The translations under genes were made by a program, and so were the position numbers. The notes below the pieces were generated by a model. The model searched no databases. It saw only the letters and a list, made by a program, of their open reading frames with translations, and was not told the origin of the DNA. Source: Neotabrizicola shimadae (lineage in GTDB: Bacteria > Pseudomonadota > Alphaproteobacteria > Rhodobacterales > Rhodobacteraceae). Taken from it: DNA of 64,000 nucleotides. The stretch is taken from assembly GCF_019623905.1 (NCBI RefSeq), contig NZ_CP069370.1, positions 3,540,001-3,604,000 on the forward strand. The letters are read 5' to 3'. Of this stretch, positions 34,748-43,535 are shown piece after piece (the first letter of the stretch is position 1; each line of letters begins with the position of its first letter).

Positions 34748-35565
34748 CGCTCCACCTCGTCCAGCACGTCGTCGATGAGGCCGCCGGAGCGCGCTTCGGG
34801 GCCGGAGAAGCGGAGGAGCCAGCCGGTGCGGGTCATCTCGCGGCGGATCGTCAGGCCCTGGCGGAGGGTGAGGGTGCGGCGGGGGCGGCCGGGGGTGAGG
34901 CCGGGGGCTCCCCTCGGCGAGCGGGATTCGGCGAGGAGGGGGGCGATGGCCTGCCATTGCGCATCGAGCGGCTTGCCGCGGAGGGGGTGGAGGGCCTCGG
35001 CCAGCGCGTCCTCGAACCCCAGACGGAGGGCGAGGGCGAGGGCGTCGATGCGGGCGGCGGAGAGGCGTTCGGGGGTGGTGAAGGCGCCGTCGAGGGCGGA
35101 GAGGACCTCGACCGCGGCGCGGAGGCGGGCGCGGGTCTGGCGGGGGGAATGGGGGAAGAGGCCGGCGATTGCGGCGTCGGGCGTGGGGAAGAGGCCCTGC
35201 TCGACGGCGGTGAGGAGGAGGGAGGCTTTCTCCCACGGCGAGACGGGTTCGCGGATCTCGTTCTCGGTCACCATGGCGGCCATGGCGGCGGGCAGGTCGG
35301 CGGGGGTGCGCAGGATCGCGGGGATGGTGGCGAAGGCGGGGTTGCAGGTGGCGAGGCGCTGGTGGGCGGTGAGGCGGCGCAGGCCCGAGATGAGGCCGTA
35401 ACGGAGGGGGCCGGAGGGGGTGGCCAGTTCGAAGACCTCGATGGGCTGGCGCAGGCCTTCGGCGGCGATGGAGGCGGCGAGGGCGTCGAGCGCCTGCGGG
35501 TCGAGCGTGGTGCGGTCGCGCGGCAGGGCCTGGGCGTCGATGGCGGAGAGGGGGAGGTGCAGCAT
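34729..35565 (-). CDS. ParB-like N-terminal domain (ParB/Srx fold) protein
   Basis: A 278-residue protein. ATG 35565 follows GGAAAGGAGC. Residues about 1-110 are a ParB_N domain: MLHLPLSAIDAQALPRDR, LAASIAAEGLRQPIEVFEL, YGLISGLRRLTAHQRL (the GxRR nucleotide-binding turn), and NEIREPVSPWEKASLL. A helical middle part and a basic C-terminus follow. There is no ParA gene beside it, so it is not an ordinary partition pair. ParB-fold proteins can be CTP-dependent DNA-binding clamps or nucleases. It sits at the island edge and its 3' end is duplicated at 34580. Function unknown. Confidence 0.75.
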   Translation of the reverse strand: MLHLPLSAIDAQALPRDRTTLDPQALDALAASIAAEGLRQPIEVFELATPSGPLRYGLISGLRRLTAHQRLATCNPAFATIPAILRTPADLPAAMAAMVTENEIREPVSPWEKASLLLTAVEQGLFPTPDAAIAGLFPHSPRQTRARLRAAVEVLSALDGAFTTPERLSAARIDALALALRLGFEDALAEALHPLRGKPLDAQWQAIAPLLAESRSPRGAPGLTPGRPRRTLTLRQGLTIRREMTRTGWLLRFSGPEARSGGLIDDVLDEVERLFQVR

Positions 35566-35631
35566 GGGAAGCTCCTTTCCCGGACAGGAAAGGAGCGGGG
35601 TGGTTGATGCGGGGTTGCGGCAGCGCGCGGG

Positions 35632-37644
35632 TCAGGCGGGCGTGTCGCGTTCCAGGTTGAGCCAGAGCACCTCGGCCCCGGTCAGGGCAAGCGTGGCGCC
35701 GGGCAGGGTGGACAGGATCTCGCCCGGGCTGCGCGGGCCGATGAGGGCGAGCGAGGGGAAGGGCTGCGAGAGCACCCAGGCGGTGGCGATGTTGTGCGCG
35801 CTGACGCCCTTTTCGGCGGCGAGCTGTTCGGCGCGGCGGCGGCGTTCGGCATTGGCCGGGCTGCCGAAGCAGGTTTCGGGCGCGGTGTCGGCGGGCAGGC
35901 GGTTGCGCAGCGGCTCGGGCAGGAAGTAGCCGCGGGCCTGGCTGGACCAGGACAGGTGGACGAGCCCGCCCTGGCGCAGCGTGGCAAGGGTGGCCGGGTC
36001 GTTGGACGAGATGCAGCCGGGCCAGACCGGGCGTTCCATCACCGCGAGCGAGAGGTTGTTGTTGAGGAGGGTGAAGCCCTGCAGGCCCTGGGCGGCGGCA
36101 TAGGCGTTGGCCTCGGCGATGCGGGCGGGCGACCAGTTGGAGCCGCCGAAGATGCCGATGCGGCCGGCGGCGCGCAGGCGGTTCAGGGCATCGACGAACT
36201 CGCCCACCGGGACGGCGGGGTTGTCGCGGTGCATGATGTAGATGGGGGCGTGGTCGAGGCCGAGCCGGTCGAGCGAGATGGTCAGTTGCGCCTCGATCGC
36301 GCCGGGGAGGCAGTAGGGGCTGTGGGCGCCCTTGGCGATGACCACGGCGTCCTTTTGCAGGCCGCGGGTCTTGAGCCAATCGCCCAGGACCTTTTCGTGC
36401 AGGCCGCCGCCATAGACAAAGCCGGTGTCGAAGGTGGTGCCGCCGGCCTCCCACCAGGCGTCCCAGACAATGGCGCCTTCGGCGAGCGTGTTGCGGTTGT
36501 CGCAGCCGATGATGAGGCGCGAGACGGGGTTGGCGACACCGTCGATGTGGGTGACGGGGACGCGGGGAGCGGAGGCGGGCAGGACGCCGGGGAGGATGCG
36601 GTTGGTGGCGGGGAGTTCCTGCACCGTGCGGTAGCCGAGTTCGGCGCGCCAGGCGTCGAGCGCGGTGTTGTTGCCGATGCTGTCGGCGTGGGAGGGCGCG
36701 GGGTGGGGGGCCTGGAGGCGGCCCTCGGCGATGGCGCGGCTGACCAGTTCGGCCTCGAAGGCGAAGAGCATCCGGGGATCGCGCAGGGTTTCGGTGCGGG
36801 TGTCGGCGCCGGTGGTGATGTGGATCGTGGCGTCGGAGGGGCCGGCGTTGCGACCGGGGACCCAGGGATCGTCGATGACGATGCGGCCGGCGGTGCCGGT
36901 GATGGTGGCGTTGTTGGCCATGGTGCGGGCAACGGCAACGGCGATTTCCGCCGTGAATCCTGAGGCGAAGGACATCAGGCCATAGGCCACGGCATCCACG
37001 CCGGTGGGGGCGAGGGTGCCGATGCCCTTGACGGCGACGGGGTCGGCGAAGGGCTTGCCTTCGGCTGCGCCGGCGATGAGGCGGGCGAGCGAGACCGGAT
37101 AGCCGCCCACATCGAGGATGCCGCCGCCGCCGAGCGCGGGGTCGTAGAGGCGCGAGCCGTCGCGGTAGGGGGCGTTGAAGCCGAAGCTGGTGGAAATGTG
37201 AGCGGGCGTTCCGATTTCACCGGCGGCAATGATCTCCAGCACGCGGGCGATCTGGGGATGGCAGCGGTACATGTAGGCTTCCATGAAGAAGCGGCCCTCT
37301 TGCGCCGCCACTTCCGTCACCGCCACCACCTCGGCCGCGTTCATGCCCGCGGGCTTTTCGCACAGCACATGCTTGCCCGCGCGCAGCGCCGCAATGGACA
37401 GTTCGGCGTGCCAGGGATGCGGGGTGGAGATGTAGACGGCATCCACATCGGGGTCGGCCAGCAGCGCCTTGTGATCGGCGTAACGCTTGCCTTCCGCGAT
37501 GGCATAGCGTTCGGCAAAGGCCGTGCGGCGCGCCGCGTCGCGGCCGGCAAGGGCGACAAGCTTGCCGGCTGTCGACTGCGCGAGACCGTCTGCATAGTTG
37601 TGGGCGATCGCGCCCGGGCCGATGATGCCCCAGCGAATGGTCAT
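35632..37644 (-). CDS. fused Gfo/Idh/MocA oxidoreductase and aldo/keto reductase
   Basis: A 670-residue two-domain enzyme. Residues about 1-330 are Gfo/Idh/MocA: Rossmann WGIIGPGAIAHNYADGL and the catalytic-region CEKPAGMNAAEV (EKP motif). Residues about 360-670 are an aldo/keto reductase: Asp and Tyr in FDTGFVYGGG, Lys in VVIAKGAHSP, His in IYIMHRDNP. One protein thus has two NAD(P)-dependent sites. It could oxidise then reduce the same polyol or sugar, for example an inositol or amino sugar. Both catalytic sets look intact. It is preceded by its own ATG 37644 with GGGAGGACTCACC upstream. Substrate unknown. Confidence 0.88.
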   Translation of the reverse strand: MTIRWGIIGPGAIAHNYADGLAQSTAGKLVALAGRDAARRTAFAERYAIAEGKRYADHKALLADPDVDAVYISTPHPWHAELSIAALRAGKHVLCEKPAGMNAAEVVAVTEVAAQEGRFFMEAYMYRCHPQIARVLEIIAAGEIGTPAHISTSFGFNAPYRDGSRLYDPALGGGGILDVGGYPVSLARLIAGAAEGKPFADPVAVKGIGTLAPTGVDAVAYGLMSFASGFTAEIAVAVARTMANNATITGTAGRIVIDDPWVPGRNAGPSDATIHITTGADTRTETLRDPRMLFAFEAELVSRAIAEGRLQAPHPAPSHADSIGNNTALDAWRAELGYRTVQELPATNRILPGVLPASAPRVPVTHIDGVANPVSRLIIGCDNRNTLAEGAIVWDAWWEAGGTTFDTGFVYGGGLHEKVLGDWLKTRGLQKDAVVIAKGAHSPYCLPGAIEAQLTISLDRLGLDHAPIYIMHRDNPAVPVGEFVDALNRLRAAGRIGIFGGSNWSPARIAEANAYAAAQGLQGFTLLNNNLSLAVMERPVWPGCISSNDPATLATLRQGGLVHLSWSSQARGYFLPEPLRNRLPADTAPETCFGSPANAERRRRAEQLAAEKGVSAHNIATAWVLSQPFPSLALIGPRSPGEILSTLPGATLALTGAEVLWLNLERDTPA

Positions 37645-37720
37645 GGTGAGTCCTCCCTCTTGCAGGGAGGCTAGCAGGCGGGGTGACCTTACGGAAGGTA
37701 AAAATTTACTAAACCGGGGT

Positions 37721-37748
37721 AAGAAAAGGGGCGGGACAGGCCCGCCCC
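37721..37748 (-). terminator. rho-independent terminator after ilvE
   Basis: On the minus strand an 8-bp stem (GGGGCGGG / CCCGCCCC) with a 5-base loop is followed by TTTTCTT (37727-37721). It lies 22 bp after the ilvE stop codon. Confidence 0.8.
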
Positions 37749-37770
37749 CCTTTGCGCAATTGTCCGACGA

Positions 37771-38637
37771 TCAGGCACGGACCAGCTTTTCGTATTCCGT
37801 CGCCACGCGGCGGGTGAGTTCGCCGACCTCGAAATTGTAGGGACCGATCTCGCCGACCGGAGTGACTTCGGCGGCGGTACCCGTCAGCCAGCACTGTTCG
37901 AAGCTTTCCAGCTCTTCCGGCAGGATGTGGCGTTCGTGCACCTTCACCTGCATGTCCTTGAGCATCCCGATCACCGTCTGGCGGGTGATGCCGTTCAGGA
38001 AGCAGTCGGCCTTGGGCGTGTGCACCTCACCGTCCTTGACGAAGAAGATGTTGGCGCCCGTCGCCTCGGCCACATAGCCGCGATAGTCGAACATCATCGC
38101 GTCACTGCAGCCCTTGGCCATCGCTGCGTGCTTGGACATGGTGCAGATCATGTAAAGACCGGCGGCCTTGGCCTCGGACGGGATGGTTTCCGGCGAGGGA
38201 CGCTTCCACTTGGAGATATCCAGCTTGGCGCCCTTGAACTTGGCATCGCCGTAATAGGCGCCCCAGGTCCAGCAGGCGATGGCCAGGCGCACCGGGTTGG
38301 CCAGCGAGGCGACCCCCATTTCCTCGCCCGCGCCGCGATAGGCGATGGCGCGGACATAGGCATCGGTCAGGCCATTGGCCTTGAGCACCTGGGCCTTGGC
38401 CGCGTCGATTTCGGCGACCGTGAAGGGGATGTCCATGTCCAGAAGCTTGCCGGAATGGATCAGGCGTTCCGAATGTTCGGTGCCCTTGAAGATCTTGCCG
38501 CTGTAGCAGCGTTCGCCTTCGAAGACGGCCGAAGCATAGTGCAGCGCATGGGTCAGGATGTGCACGTTCGCGCCGCGCCATTCCACCAGCTTGCCATCCA
38601 TCCAGATGAACCCGTCGCGATCGTCATAGCTTGCCAT
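37771..38637 (-). CDS. ilvE: branched-chain amino acid aminotransferase
   Basis: A 288-residue PLP enzyme of fold type IV. Seen: FEGERCYSG near 39-47, the PLP Lys at about K157 (SEAKAAGLY), and the family end EATGANIFFVKDGEVHTP with LNGITRQTVI. It transaminates Leu, Ile and Val with 2-oxoglutarate; a D-amino acid transaminase is less likely given IlvE-like GANIF and LNGITR. It is a single-gene unit with a strong terminator, divergent from the lipase-like gene. Confidence 0.9.
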   Translation of the reverse strand: MASYDDRDGFIWMDGKLVEWRGANVHILTHALHYASAVFEGERCYSGKIFKGTEHSERLIHSGKLLDMDIPFTVAEIDAAKAQVLKANGLTDAYVRAIAYRGAGEEMGVASLANPVRLAIACWTWGAYYGDAKFKGAKLDISKWKRPSPETIPSEAKAAGLYMICTMSKHAAMAKGCSDAMMFDYRGYVAEATGANIFFVKDGEVHTPKADCFLNGITRQTVIGMLKDMQVKVHERHILPEELESFEQCWLTGTAAEVTPVGEIGPYNFEVGELTRRVATEYEKLVRA

Positions 38638-38681
38638 ACCGGTCTCCTCCGCGAGGCCTTTGCGAATGTTGCGTCAGATAG

Positions 38682-38694
38682 GTCCGTGTCGGAC
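38682..38694. promoter_or_regulatory. small inverted repeat upstream of ilvE
   Basis: A perfect GTCCG-TGT-CGGAC palindrome lies 45 bp upstream of the ilvE ATG, within the 231-bp divergent gap (38638-38868). Nothing else in the gap is convincing, apart from AT-rich sequence at 38695-38768. It is a possible regulator site; which gene it serves is unknown. Confidence 0.25.
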
Positions 38695-38868
38695 ATAATC
38701 TTTCATCTTTTGCCCGGCCCAGCTAACAAGTGATTCCAGTAATGTCAACAAGGCTGACTTAAATTCCCCGTGGTGGCATCTGGGGCGCGGCTCCTGCCGG
38801 GTTTGTGTCTTGTTATCGTCAAGCTATCCGACTCAATCTGCACGTCAGGATTGCAGAAGGAGCTTGCC

Positions 38869-40110
38869 TTGACCCGTTCCCGCCGTGCGTTTCTTCCCCT
38901 CGCCCTGACGCTTTGCCTTTCCATGGGTGCTGTTGCCCCGGCCATGGCCGAAGTCGCCGCCGGTCCGGAGGGTCTGGCCTTCTATGACATTCCCGACCCC
39001 TTGCCGGCGGGCGAAGCCGGATCGGTGCTGCGCGCACGGGCGCTGGCGGGCACGATGGCGTTGCCGAGCGCGGCGCGGAACACGCTGGTCATGTACCAGT
39101 CTCGCGATCCGTCAGGGGCGCCTGTGGCGGTGACCGGCACGATATCGGTGCCGAAAGGCGTGCCGCCCGCGACCGGCTGGCCGGTGATCATCTGGACGCA
39201 TGGCACAACGGGGCTGGCCGCCGTCTGCGGGCCGTCGCGCGATACGGACACCGGGCCGGAACACGAATACATTGAGGTGATCCGAGGGCTTCTGGACCAG
39301 TTCGTCGCACAGGGCTACGCCGTGGTGGCGACCGATTACCAGGGGCTGGGCACGGGCGGTTTCCACCCCTTCCTGCAGGGCAAGCCAAACGGCTGGAACG
39401 CGCTGGACATGCTGCGCGCCGCACGCAGCCTGGAGCCGGAGATCGGCACGCGCTATGCGGTGATGGGCCATTCGCAGGGCGGTCATGCCGACCTGTTCAC
39501 CGCCGCCGAAGGGCCGGGCGACCTGGAGGGGTTCGAACTGGTGGGCAACATCGCCATGGCGCCGGGATCGCAGATCGCCAGCCGGCTGGACCTTGTGCGA
39601 GACTCCGACAAGGTCGAGCTGTCGGTGCCCTATGTGGCCTATGTGCTGATCTCTTACTCCACCACCTATCCCGAAATTGCGCTGGACCGGATCCTGTCGG
39701 CCGAGGCCATCGCGGCGCTGCCCGAGCTTTATGACCAGTGCATGAGCCACGCGCTGACCGAAGGGCATTGGGCGAGCGCGATTGCGAAGGATCAGTTCCT
39801 GCCCGAGCCCGACCTGACCGCCTTTCTGGAGGTGGCAGCGCAGAACGAGCCCGGCGCGCTGAAGATCGCGGTGCCGACGCTGATCCTGCAGGGCGACAAG
39901 GACGTGACCGTCTTCCCCTCGGCCACCGACACGCTGGCGGAACAGCTGTGCGCAGGCGGCAACGACCTGGAATACCGTGTCGTGCTCGGCGCCGACCATG
40001 ACGGGGCGATGAGCGAGGGTGCGCCCGTCGCGCTGGCCTGGATGGCCGACCGCTTTGCCGTCAAGGCCACGGCCTCGAACTGCGGCGACCTGCCGAAGGC
40101 TGCCCCGTGA
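38869..40110 (+). CDS. secreted lipase / alpha-beta hydrolase
   Basis: A 413-residue alpha/beta hydrolase. The best start is TTG 38869, since AAGGAG (38858-38863) is six bases upstream and a signal peptide follows (TRSRRAFLPLALTLCLSMGA, cut after AMA). A longer in-frame start at 38770 lacks such a site. Catalytic triad: Ser in GHSQGGHAD, Asp in LQGDKDVTVFP, His in GADHDG. The chain resembles secretory lipases of the LIP family, with oxyanion region TTGLAAVCGPSRD. A terminator follows. It probably acts outside the inner membrane on esters. Confidence 0.8.
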   Translation: MTRSRRAFLPLALTLCLSMGAVAPAMAEVAAGPEGLAFYDIPDPLPAGEAGSVLRARALAGTMALPSAARNTLVMYQSRDPSGAPVAVTGTISVPKGVPPATGWPVIIWTHGTTGLAAVCGPSRDTDTGPEHEYIEVIRGLLDQFVAQGYAVVATDYQGLGTGGFHPFLQGKPNGWNALDMLRAARSLEPEIGTRYAVMGHSQGGHADLFTAAEGPGDLEGFELVGNIAMAPGSQIASRLDLVRDSDKVELSVPYVAYVLISYSTTYPEIALDRILSAEAIAALPELYDQCMSHALTEGHWASAIAKDQFLPEPDLTAFLEVAAQNEPGALKIAVPTLILQGDKDVTVFPSATDTLAEQLCAGGNDLEYRVVLGADHDGAMSEGAPVALAWMADRFAVKATASNCGDLPKAAP

Positions 40111-40119
40111 TACGCCGGC

Positions 40120-40141
40120 GGTCCAGCCTTCGGGCTGGACC
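40120..40141 (+). terminator. terminator hairpin after the lipase-like gene
   Basis: A perfect 9-bp stem GGTCCAGCC / GGCTGGACC with a TTCG tetraloop begins 10 bp after the stop codon and is followed by TTG. A clear hairpin with a short T-tract. Confidence 0.7.
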
Positions 40142-40210
40142 TTGCCGCACGGGCGAAGGATACTTGGCGCCGGGATGACATCGCCGGACCGGCGCCGGAG
40201 GACAGGCAGG

Positions 40211-40720
40211 ATGGGGGAAGGTTCGGGAAGCCAGGGCGGGGGCGAGAGCCTGCTGTTCCTGACGGACGAACAGCTGCGCAAGGGGATCGAGGCGATGTTC
40301 TTCGCCTATCGCGGCTTCACCGCCGACCCGGACCGCATCCTGGAAGGCATGGACTATGGCCGCGCCCATCACCGGGCGCTGCACTTCATCCATCGCAGCC
40401 CCGGCACCACCGTTTCGAACCTGCTGGCCATCCTGGGGGTGACGAAGCAGAGCCTGAACCGGGTGCTGCGCACGCTGGTCGAGGACGGGTTGGTGGAACA
40501 GCGCGTCGGCCGGCAGGACCGCCGCGAACGACATCTGCACCTGACGGAAAAGGGCGCCGCGCTGGAGCGCGAGTTGTCGGATGCACAGCGGGCGCGGATG
40601 CGCGCGGCCTATCGCGCCGCCGGGCCGCAGGCGGTGCAGGGCTTCCGACAGGTGCTGGAGGCGATGATGGACCCGGAGATGCGACGCCAGTACAACCGGA
40701 TGAAAGAGAGTGGCGGATGA
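40211..40720 (+). CDS. petP: MarR-family regulator, PetP-like
   Basis: A 169-residue MarR-family winged-helix protein from ATG 40211 (GGAGGACAGGCAGG upstream). The winged helix is RSPGTTVSNLLAILGVTKQSLNRVLRTLVEDGLVEQRVGRQDRRERHLHLT, quoted here as segments, with the wing RQDRRERHLHL. It overlaps or abuts the next response-regulator gene. The MarR plus OmpR-type pair matches petP-petR of Rhodobacter, which controls the cytochrome bc1 operon. The bc1 genes are not in this window. Confidence 0.75.
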   Translation: MGEGSGSQGGGESLLFLTDEQLRKGIEAMFFAYRGFTADPDRILEGMDYGRAHHRALHFIHRSPGTTVSNLLAILGVTKQSLNRVLRTLVEDGLVEQRVGRQDRRERHLHLTEKGAALERELSDAQRARMRAAYRAAGPQAVQGFRQVLEAMMDPEMRRQYNRMKESGG

Positions 40721-40733
40721 AAGAGGGTGGCGC

Positions 40734-41438
40734 GTGACCGAACTGCAGCTGCATCTTCTGATCGTCGATGACGACGAGCGCATCCGCGGCCTGTTGCAGA
40801 AGTTCCTTGTCCGCAGCGGATACCTCGTGACGACCGCGCGCGATGCGGCGCAGGCGCGCCGCCTGATTGCCGGGCTGGAATTCGACCTGATGGTGCTGGA
40901 CGTGATGATGCCGGGCGAGGATGGCATCAGCTTCACCCGCGACTTGCGCCGCCGCATGGCCACTCCGATCCTTCTGCTGACCGCGCGGGGCGAGACCGAG
41001 AACCGTATCGCGGGGCTGGAGGCCGGGGCGGACGATTATCTGGCCAAGCCCTTCGAGCCGAAGGAACTGCTGCTGCGCATCAACGCCATCCTCCGCCGCG
41101 TGCCCGCGGCGCGGCCGGCCGAGACGGTGCCCAAGATGCTGACGCTGGGCGAGGCGCGCTATGACGTGGAGCGGGGCGAGCTGTGGCGGGGGCCCGAGCT
41201 GGTGCGCCTGACGGCAACCGAGGCGGCGCTGATGCGGATCTTTGCCGCCGAGCCGGGCCAGCCCATCAGCCGCGACCGGCTGACCGGCGACCTGGGCCGG
41301 GCCGACGAGACCAACCCGGAAGCGCGGGCGGTGGACGTGCAGATCACCCGGCTGCGCCGCAAGATCGAGGCGGACCCCAAACAGCCGCGCTACCTGCAGA
41401 CGGTGCGCGGCGAAGGCTACATGCTGCAGCCGGATTGA
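40734..41438 (+). CDS. petR: OmpR-type response regulator, PetR-like
   Basis: A 234-residue response regulator from GTG 40734 (AAGAGGG upstream). Another GTG at 40710 would overlap petP. Receiver: acidic pair DDD in LLIVDDDERIRGLLQ, phosphorylated Asp in LDVMMPGEDG, Thr/Ala in LLTARGE and Lys in LAKPFEPKELL. The C-terminal DNA-binding domain has RLTATEAALMRIFA and RAVDVQITRLRRKIE. It forms an operon with the MarR gene. No histidine kinase gene lies beside it, so the partner kinase is elsewhere or absent. Confidence 0.82.
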   Translation: MTELQLHLLIVDDDERIRGLLQKFLVRSGYLVTTARDAAQARRLIAGLEFDLMVLDVMMPGEDGISFTRDLRRRMATPILLLTARGETENRIAGLEAGADDYLAKPFEPKELLLRINAILRRVPAARPAETVPKMLTLGEARYDVERGELWRGPELVRLTATEAALMRIFAAEPGQPISRDRLTGDLGRADETNPEARAVDVQITRLRRKIEADPKQPRYLQTVRGEGYMLQPD

Positions 41439-41502
41439 GAGGGGCCGGCAGTCGGGGCGCTGCCCTGGCCCCCCCGAGAGTTCTTTCCCGAAGAGGAAGC
41501 CC

Positions 41503-42426
41503 GTGAGCGTTCTTGTCCTGTCGCATCCCGGTTGCGCCCGCCATGTCACGCCGCCAGGCCATCCGGAACGGGTGGAGCGGCTGGCGGCAGTGGAGCGGGG
41601 GTTGGCCGGGTTGCCGGTGACGCGCGTCGCGGCGCCGCTGGCCGGGCTGGACGAGGTGACGCGCTGTCATCCGCGGGCCTATGCCGACCGGGTGGCGGCG
41701 GCGGTGCCGCGCGAGGGCTGGGCGCAACTGGATGGCGACACCTTCCTGTCGCCAGGGTCGCTGGATGCCGCCTTGCGGGCGGTGGGCGGCATGGCGGCGG
41801 CGGTGGATGAGGTGGTCGGCGGAGGGGCGAAGCGCGCCTTTCTGGCGGCGCGACCGCCGGGGCACCATGCGGAAACTGCGACGGCGATGGGCTTCTGCCT
41901 GTTCGGCACGGTCGCCATCGGCGCGAAGCGGGCGCTGGATCTGCACGGGCTGTTGCGGGTGGCCGTGCTGGATTTCGACGTGCATCACGGCAACGGCACG
42001 CAGGATTTGCTGTGGGACGAACCCCGCATCCGTTTTGTCTCGTCGCACCAGATGCCGCTTTATCCCGGCACGGGCGCGCCCGGCGAGCGCGGGGCCCATG
42101 GGCAGATCACCAACCTGCCACTGCGGGCGGGATCGGGCCGCGCGGCGATGCGGGCGGCCTGGGGGCCGGTTCTGGCCGATCTGGCGCGCTGGCAACCCGA
42201 ACTGGTGCTGGTCAGCGCAGGGTTCGATGCACATGAGGCAGACCCGCTGGCTGGCCTGGAATGGGAGGCGGAAGATTTCGCCTGGCTGACCGCCGCGATC
42301 GTGGACCTGGCGGAAAGCACCTGCGGCGGGCGGGTGGTATCGGCCCTGGAGGGCGGATATGATCTGGAGGCGCTGGCCGCCTCGGTGGCGGCGCATGTGG
42401 GTGAACTGGCAAGGGGGACGCCATGA
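41503..42426 (+). CDS. histone-deacetylase-family amidohydrolase
   Basis: A 307-residue zinc-dependent deacetylase of the HDAC/AcuC/acetylpolyamine family. Seen: ARPPGHHAETATAMGFC (His pair), zinc ligands in DFDVHHGNGTQ and SAGFDAHEADPL, and EGGYDLEAL near the end. It could remove acetyl or acyl groups from proteins or polyamines. It starts an operon: its stop overlaps xseB by 4 bp and the run continues to ispA and dxs. The link to isoprenoid synthesis is only by position. Confidence 0.85.
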   Translation: MSVLVLSHPGCARHVTPPGHPERVERLAAVERGLAGLPVTRVAAPLAGLDEVTRCHPRAYADRVAAAVPREGWAQLDGDTFLSPGSLDAALRAVGGMAAAVDEVVGGGAKRAFLAARPPGHHAETATAMGFCLFGTVAIGAKRALDLHGLLRVAVLDFDVHHGNGTQDLLWDEPRIRFVSSHQMPLYPGTGAPGERGAHGQITNLPLRAGSGRAAMRAAWGPVLADLARWQPELVLVSAGFDAHEADPLAGLEWEAEDFAWLTAAIVDLAESTCGGRVVSALEGGYDLEALAASVAAHVGELARGTP

Positions 42427-42659
42427 GCGACGACATCGCCAAGATGAGTTTCGAAGAGGCGATGGCCGCGCTGGAACAGGTGGTCGCCCAGTTGGAACGC
42501 GGCGAGGTGCCGCTGGAGAAATCCATCGAGCTTTACGAGCGCGGCGCGGCGCTGAAGGTGCATTGCGCGGCCAAGCTGAAGGATGCCGAGGCCAAGGTGG
42601 AACTGATCCGCGCCGCCGAGGGCAAGGCCATCGGCACCACCCCGGCGGAGGGGCTGTGA
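42423..42659 (+). CDS. xseB: exodeoxyribonuclease VII small subunit
   Basis: A 78-residue XseB with the conserved MSFEEAMAALEQVVAQLE, the GEVPLEKSIELYERGAALK helix and KVELI end, at the normal family length. Several copies coat the large subunit XseA (not in window) in exonuclease VII. It overlaps the deacetylase stop by 4 bp (ATGA) and ispA by 4 bp (GTGA). The order xseB-ispA-dxs is common in proteobacteria. Confidence 0.95.
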   Translation: MSDDIAKMSFEEAMAALEQVVAQLERGEVPLEKSIELYERGAALKVHCAAKLKDAEAKVELIRAAEGKAIGTTPAEGL

Positions 42660-43525
42660 GCTTTACCGACAGGCTGGGCACGGCGGCGGCCCGCATCGAG
42701 GCGCATCTGGCCGGGGTTCTGGAGGGCAAACCGCGGGTGCCGGTGGTCGAGGCGATGGCCTATGCCGCGCGCGGCGGCAAGCGCCTGCGCGGGTTCCTGG
42801 TGCTGGAATCCGCCGCGCTGCATGGCATTGCGCCAGTGGCCGCGCTGCCGGTGGCATCTTCGGTCGAGGCGCTGCACGCTTATAGCCTGGTGCATGACGA
42901 CCTGCCGTGCATGGACGACGACGCGCTGCGCCGGGGCCAGCCCACGGTGCATGTGAAGTGGGACGAGGCGACGGGGGTGCTGGCGGGCGATGCCTTGCAG
43001 ACCTTGGCCTTCGAACTGCTGGCCGACCCGGTGATCGGCCCCGCCGACCGCCGCATCGCGCTGGTGGCGAGCCTTGCCCGCGCCAGCGGCGCGGAAGGCA
43101 TGGTGCTGGGCCAGGCGCTGGACATCGCGGCGGAAACCGCCGGCCGGCCGCTGACGCTGGACGAGATCACCGCGCTGCAGGCCGGCAAGACCGGCGCGCT
43201 GATCCGCCATTCGGCCGAGGCCGGGGCGCTGATCGCCGGGGCCGATCCGGCCGCGTTGTCGGCCTATGCCGGGGCGATGGGGCTGGCCTTCCAGATTGCC
43301 GACGACATCCTGGACGTGACGGGGGATGCCGCCAAGGCCGGCAAGGCCCTGCGCAAGGATGCCGAAGCGGGCAAGGCCACCTTCGTCTCGCTTCTGGGGC
43401 TGGAGGGCGCCCGGCGCCGGGCCGCCGATCTGGTGGAAGAGGCCTGCGCCGCGCTTGCCCCCTATGGTGCGGCAGCGGAAAGCTTGCGGGAGGCCGCGCG
43501 CTTCACTATCTCGCGCGAAAGCTGA
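42656..43525 (+). CDS. ispA: geranyl/farnesyl diphosphate synthase
   Basis: A 289-residue polyprenyl synthase. The start is GTG 42656 in the GTGA overlap with xseB. The two Asp-rich motifs are DDLPCMDDD (first, with a CLD-type Met) and DDILD (second). GGKRLR, the IPP-binding segment, is present. It condenses IPP with DMAPP and GPP to farnesyl diphosphate for quinones, hopanoids and carotenoids. It is 10 bp ahead of dxs, which provides the precursor pathway. Confidence 0.94.
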   Translation: MSFTDRLGTAAARIEAHLAGVLEGKPRVPVVEAMAYAARGGKRLRGFLVLESAALHGIAPVAALPVASSVEALHAYSLVHDDLPCMDDDALRRGQPTVHVKWDEATGVLAGDALQTLAFELLADPVIGPADRRIALVASLARASGAEGMVLGQALDIAAETAGRPLTLDEITALQAGKTGALIRHSAEAGALIAGADPAALSAYAGAMGLAFQIADDILDVTGDAAKAGKALRKDAEAGKATFVSLLGLEGARRRAADLVEEACAALAPYGAAAESLREAARFTISRES

Positions 43526-43535
43526 AAGGGCAGGC

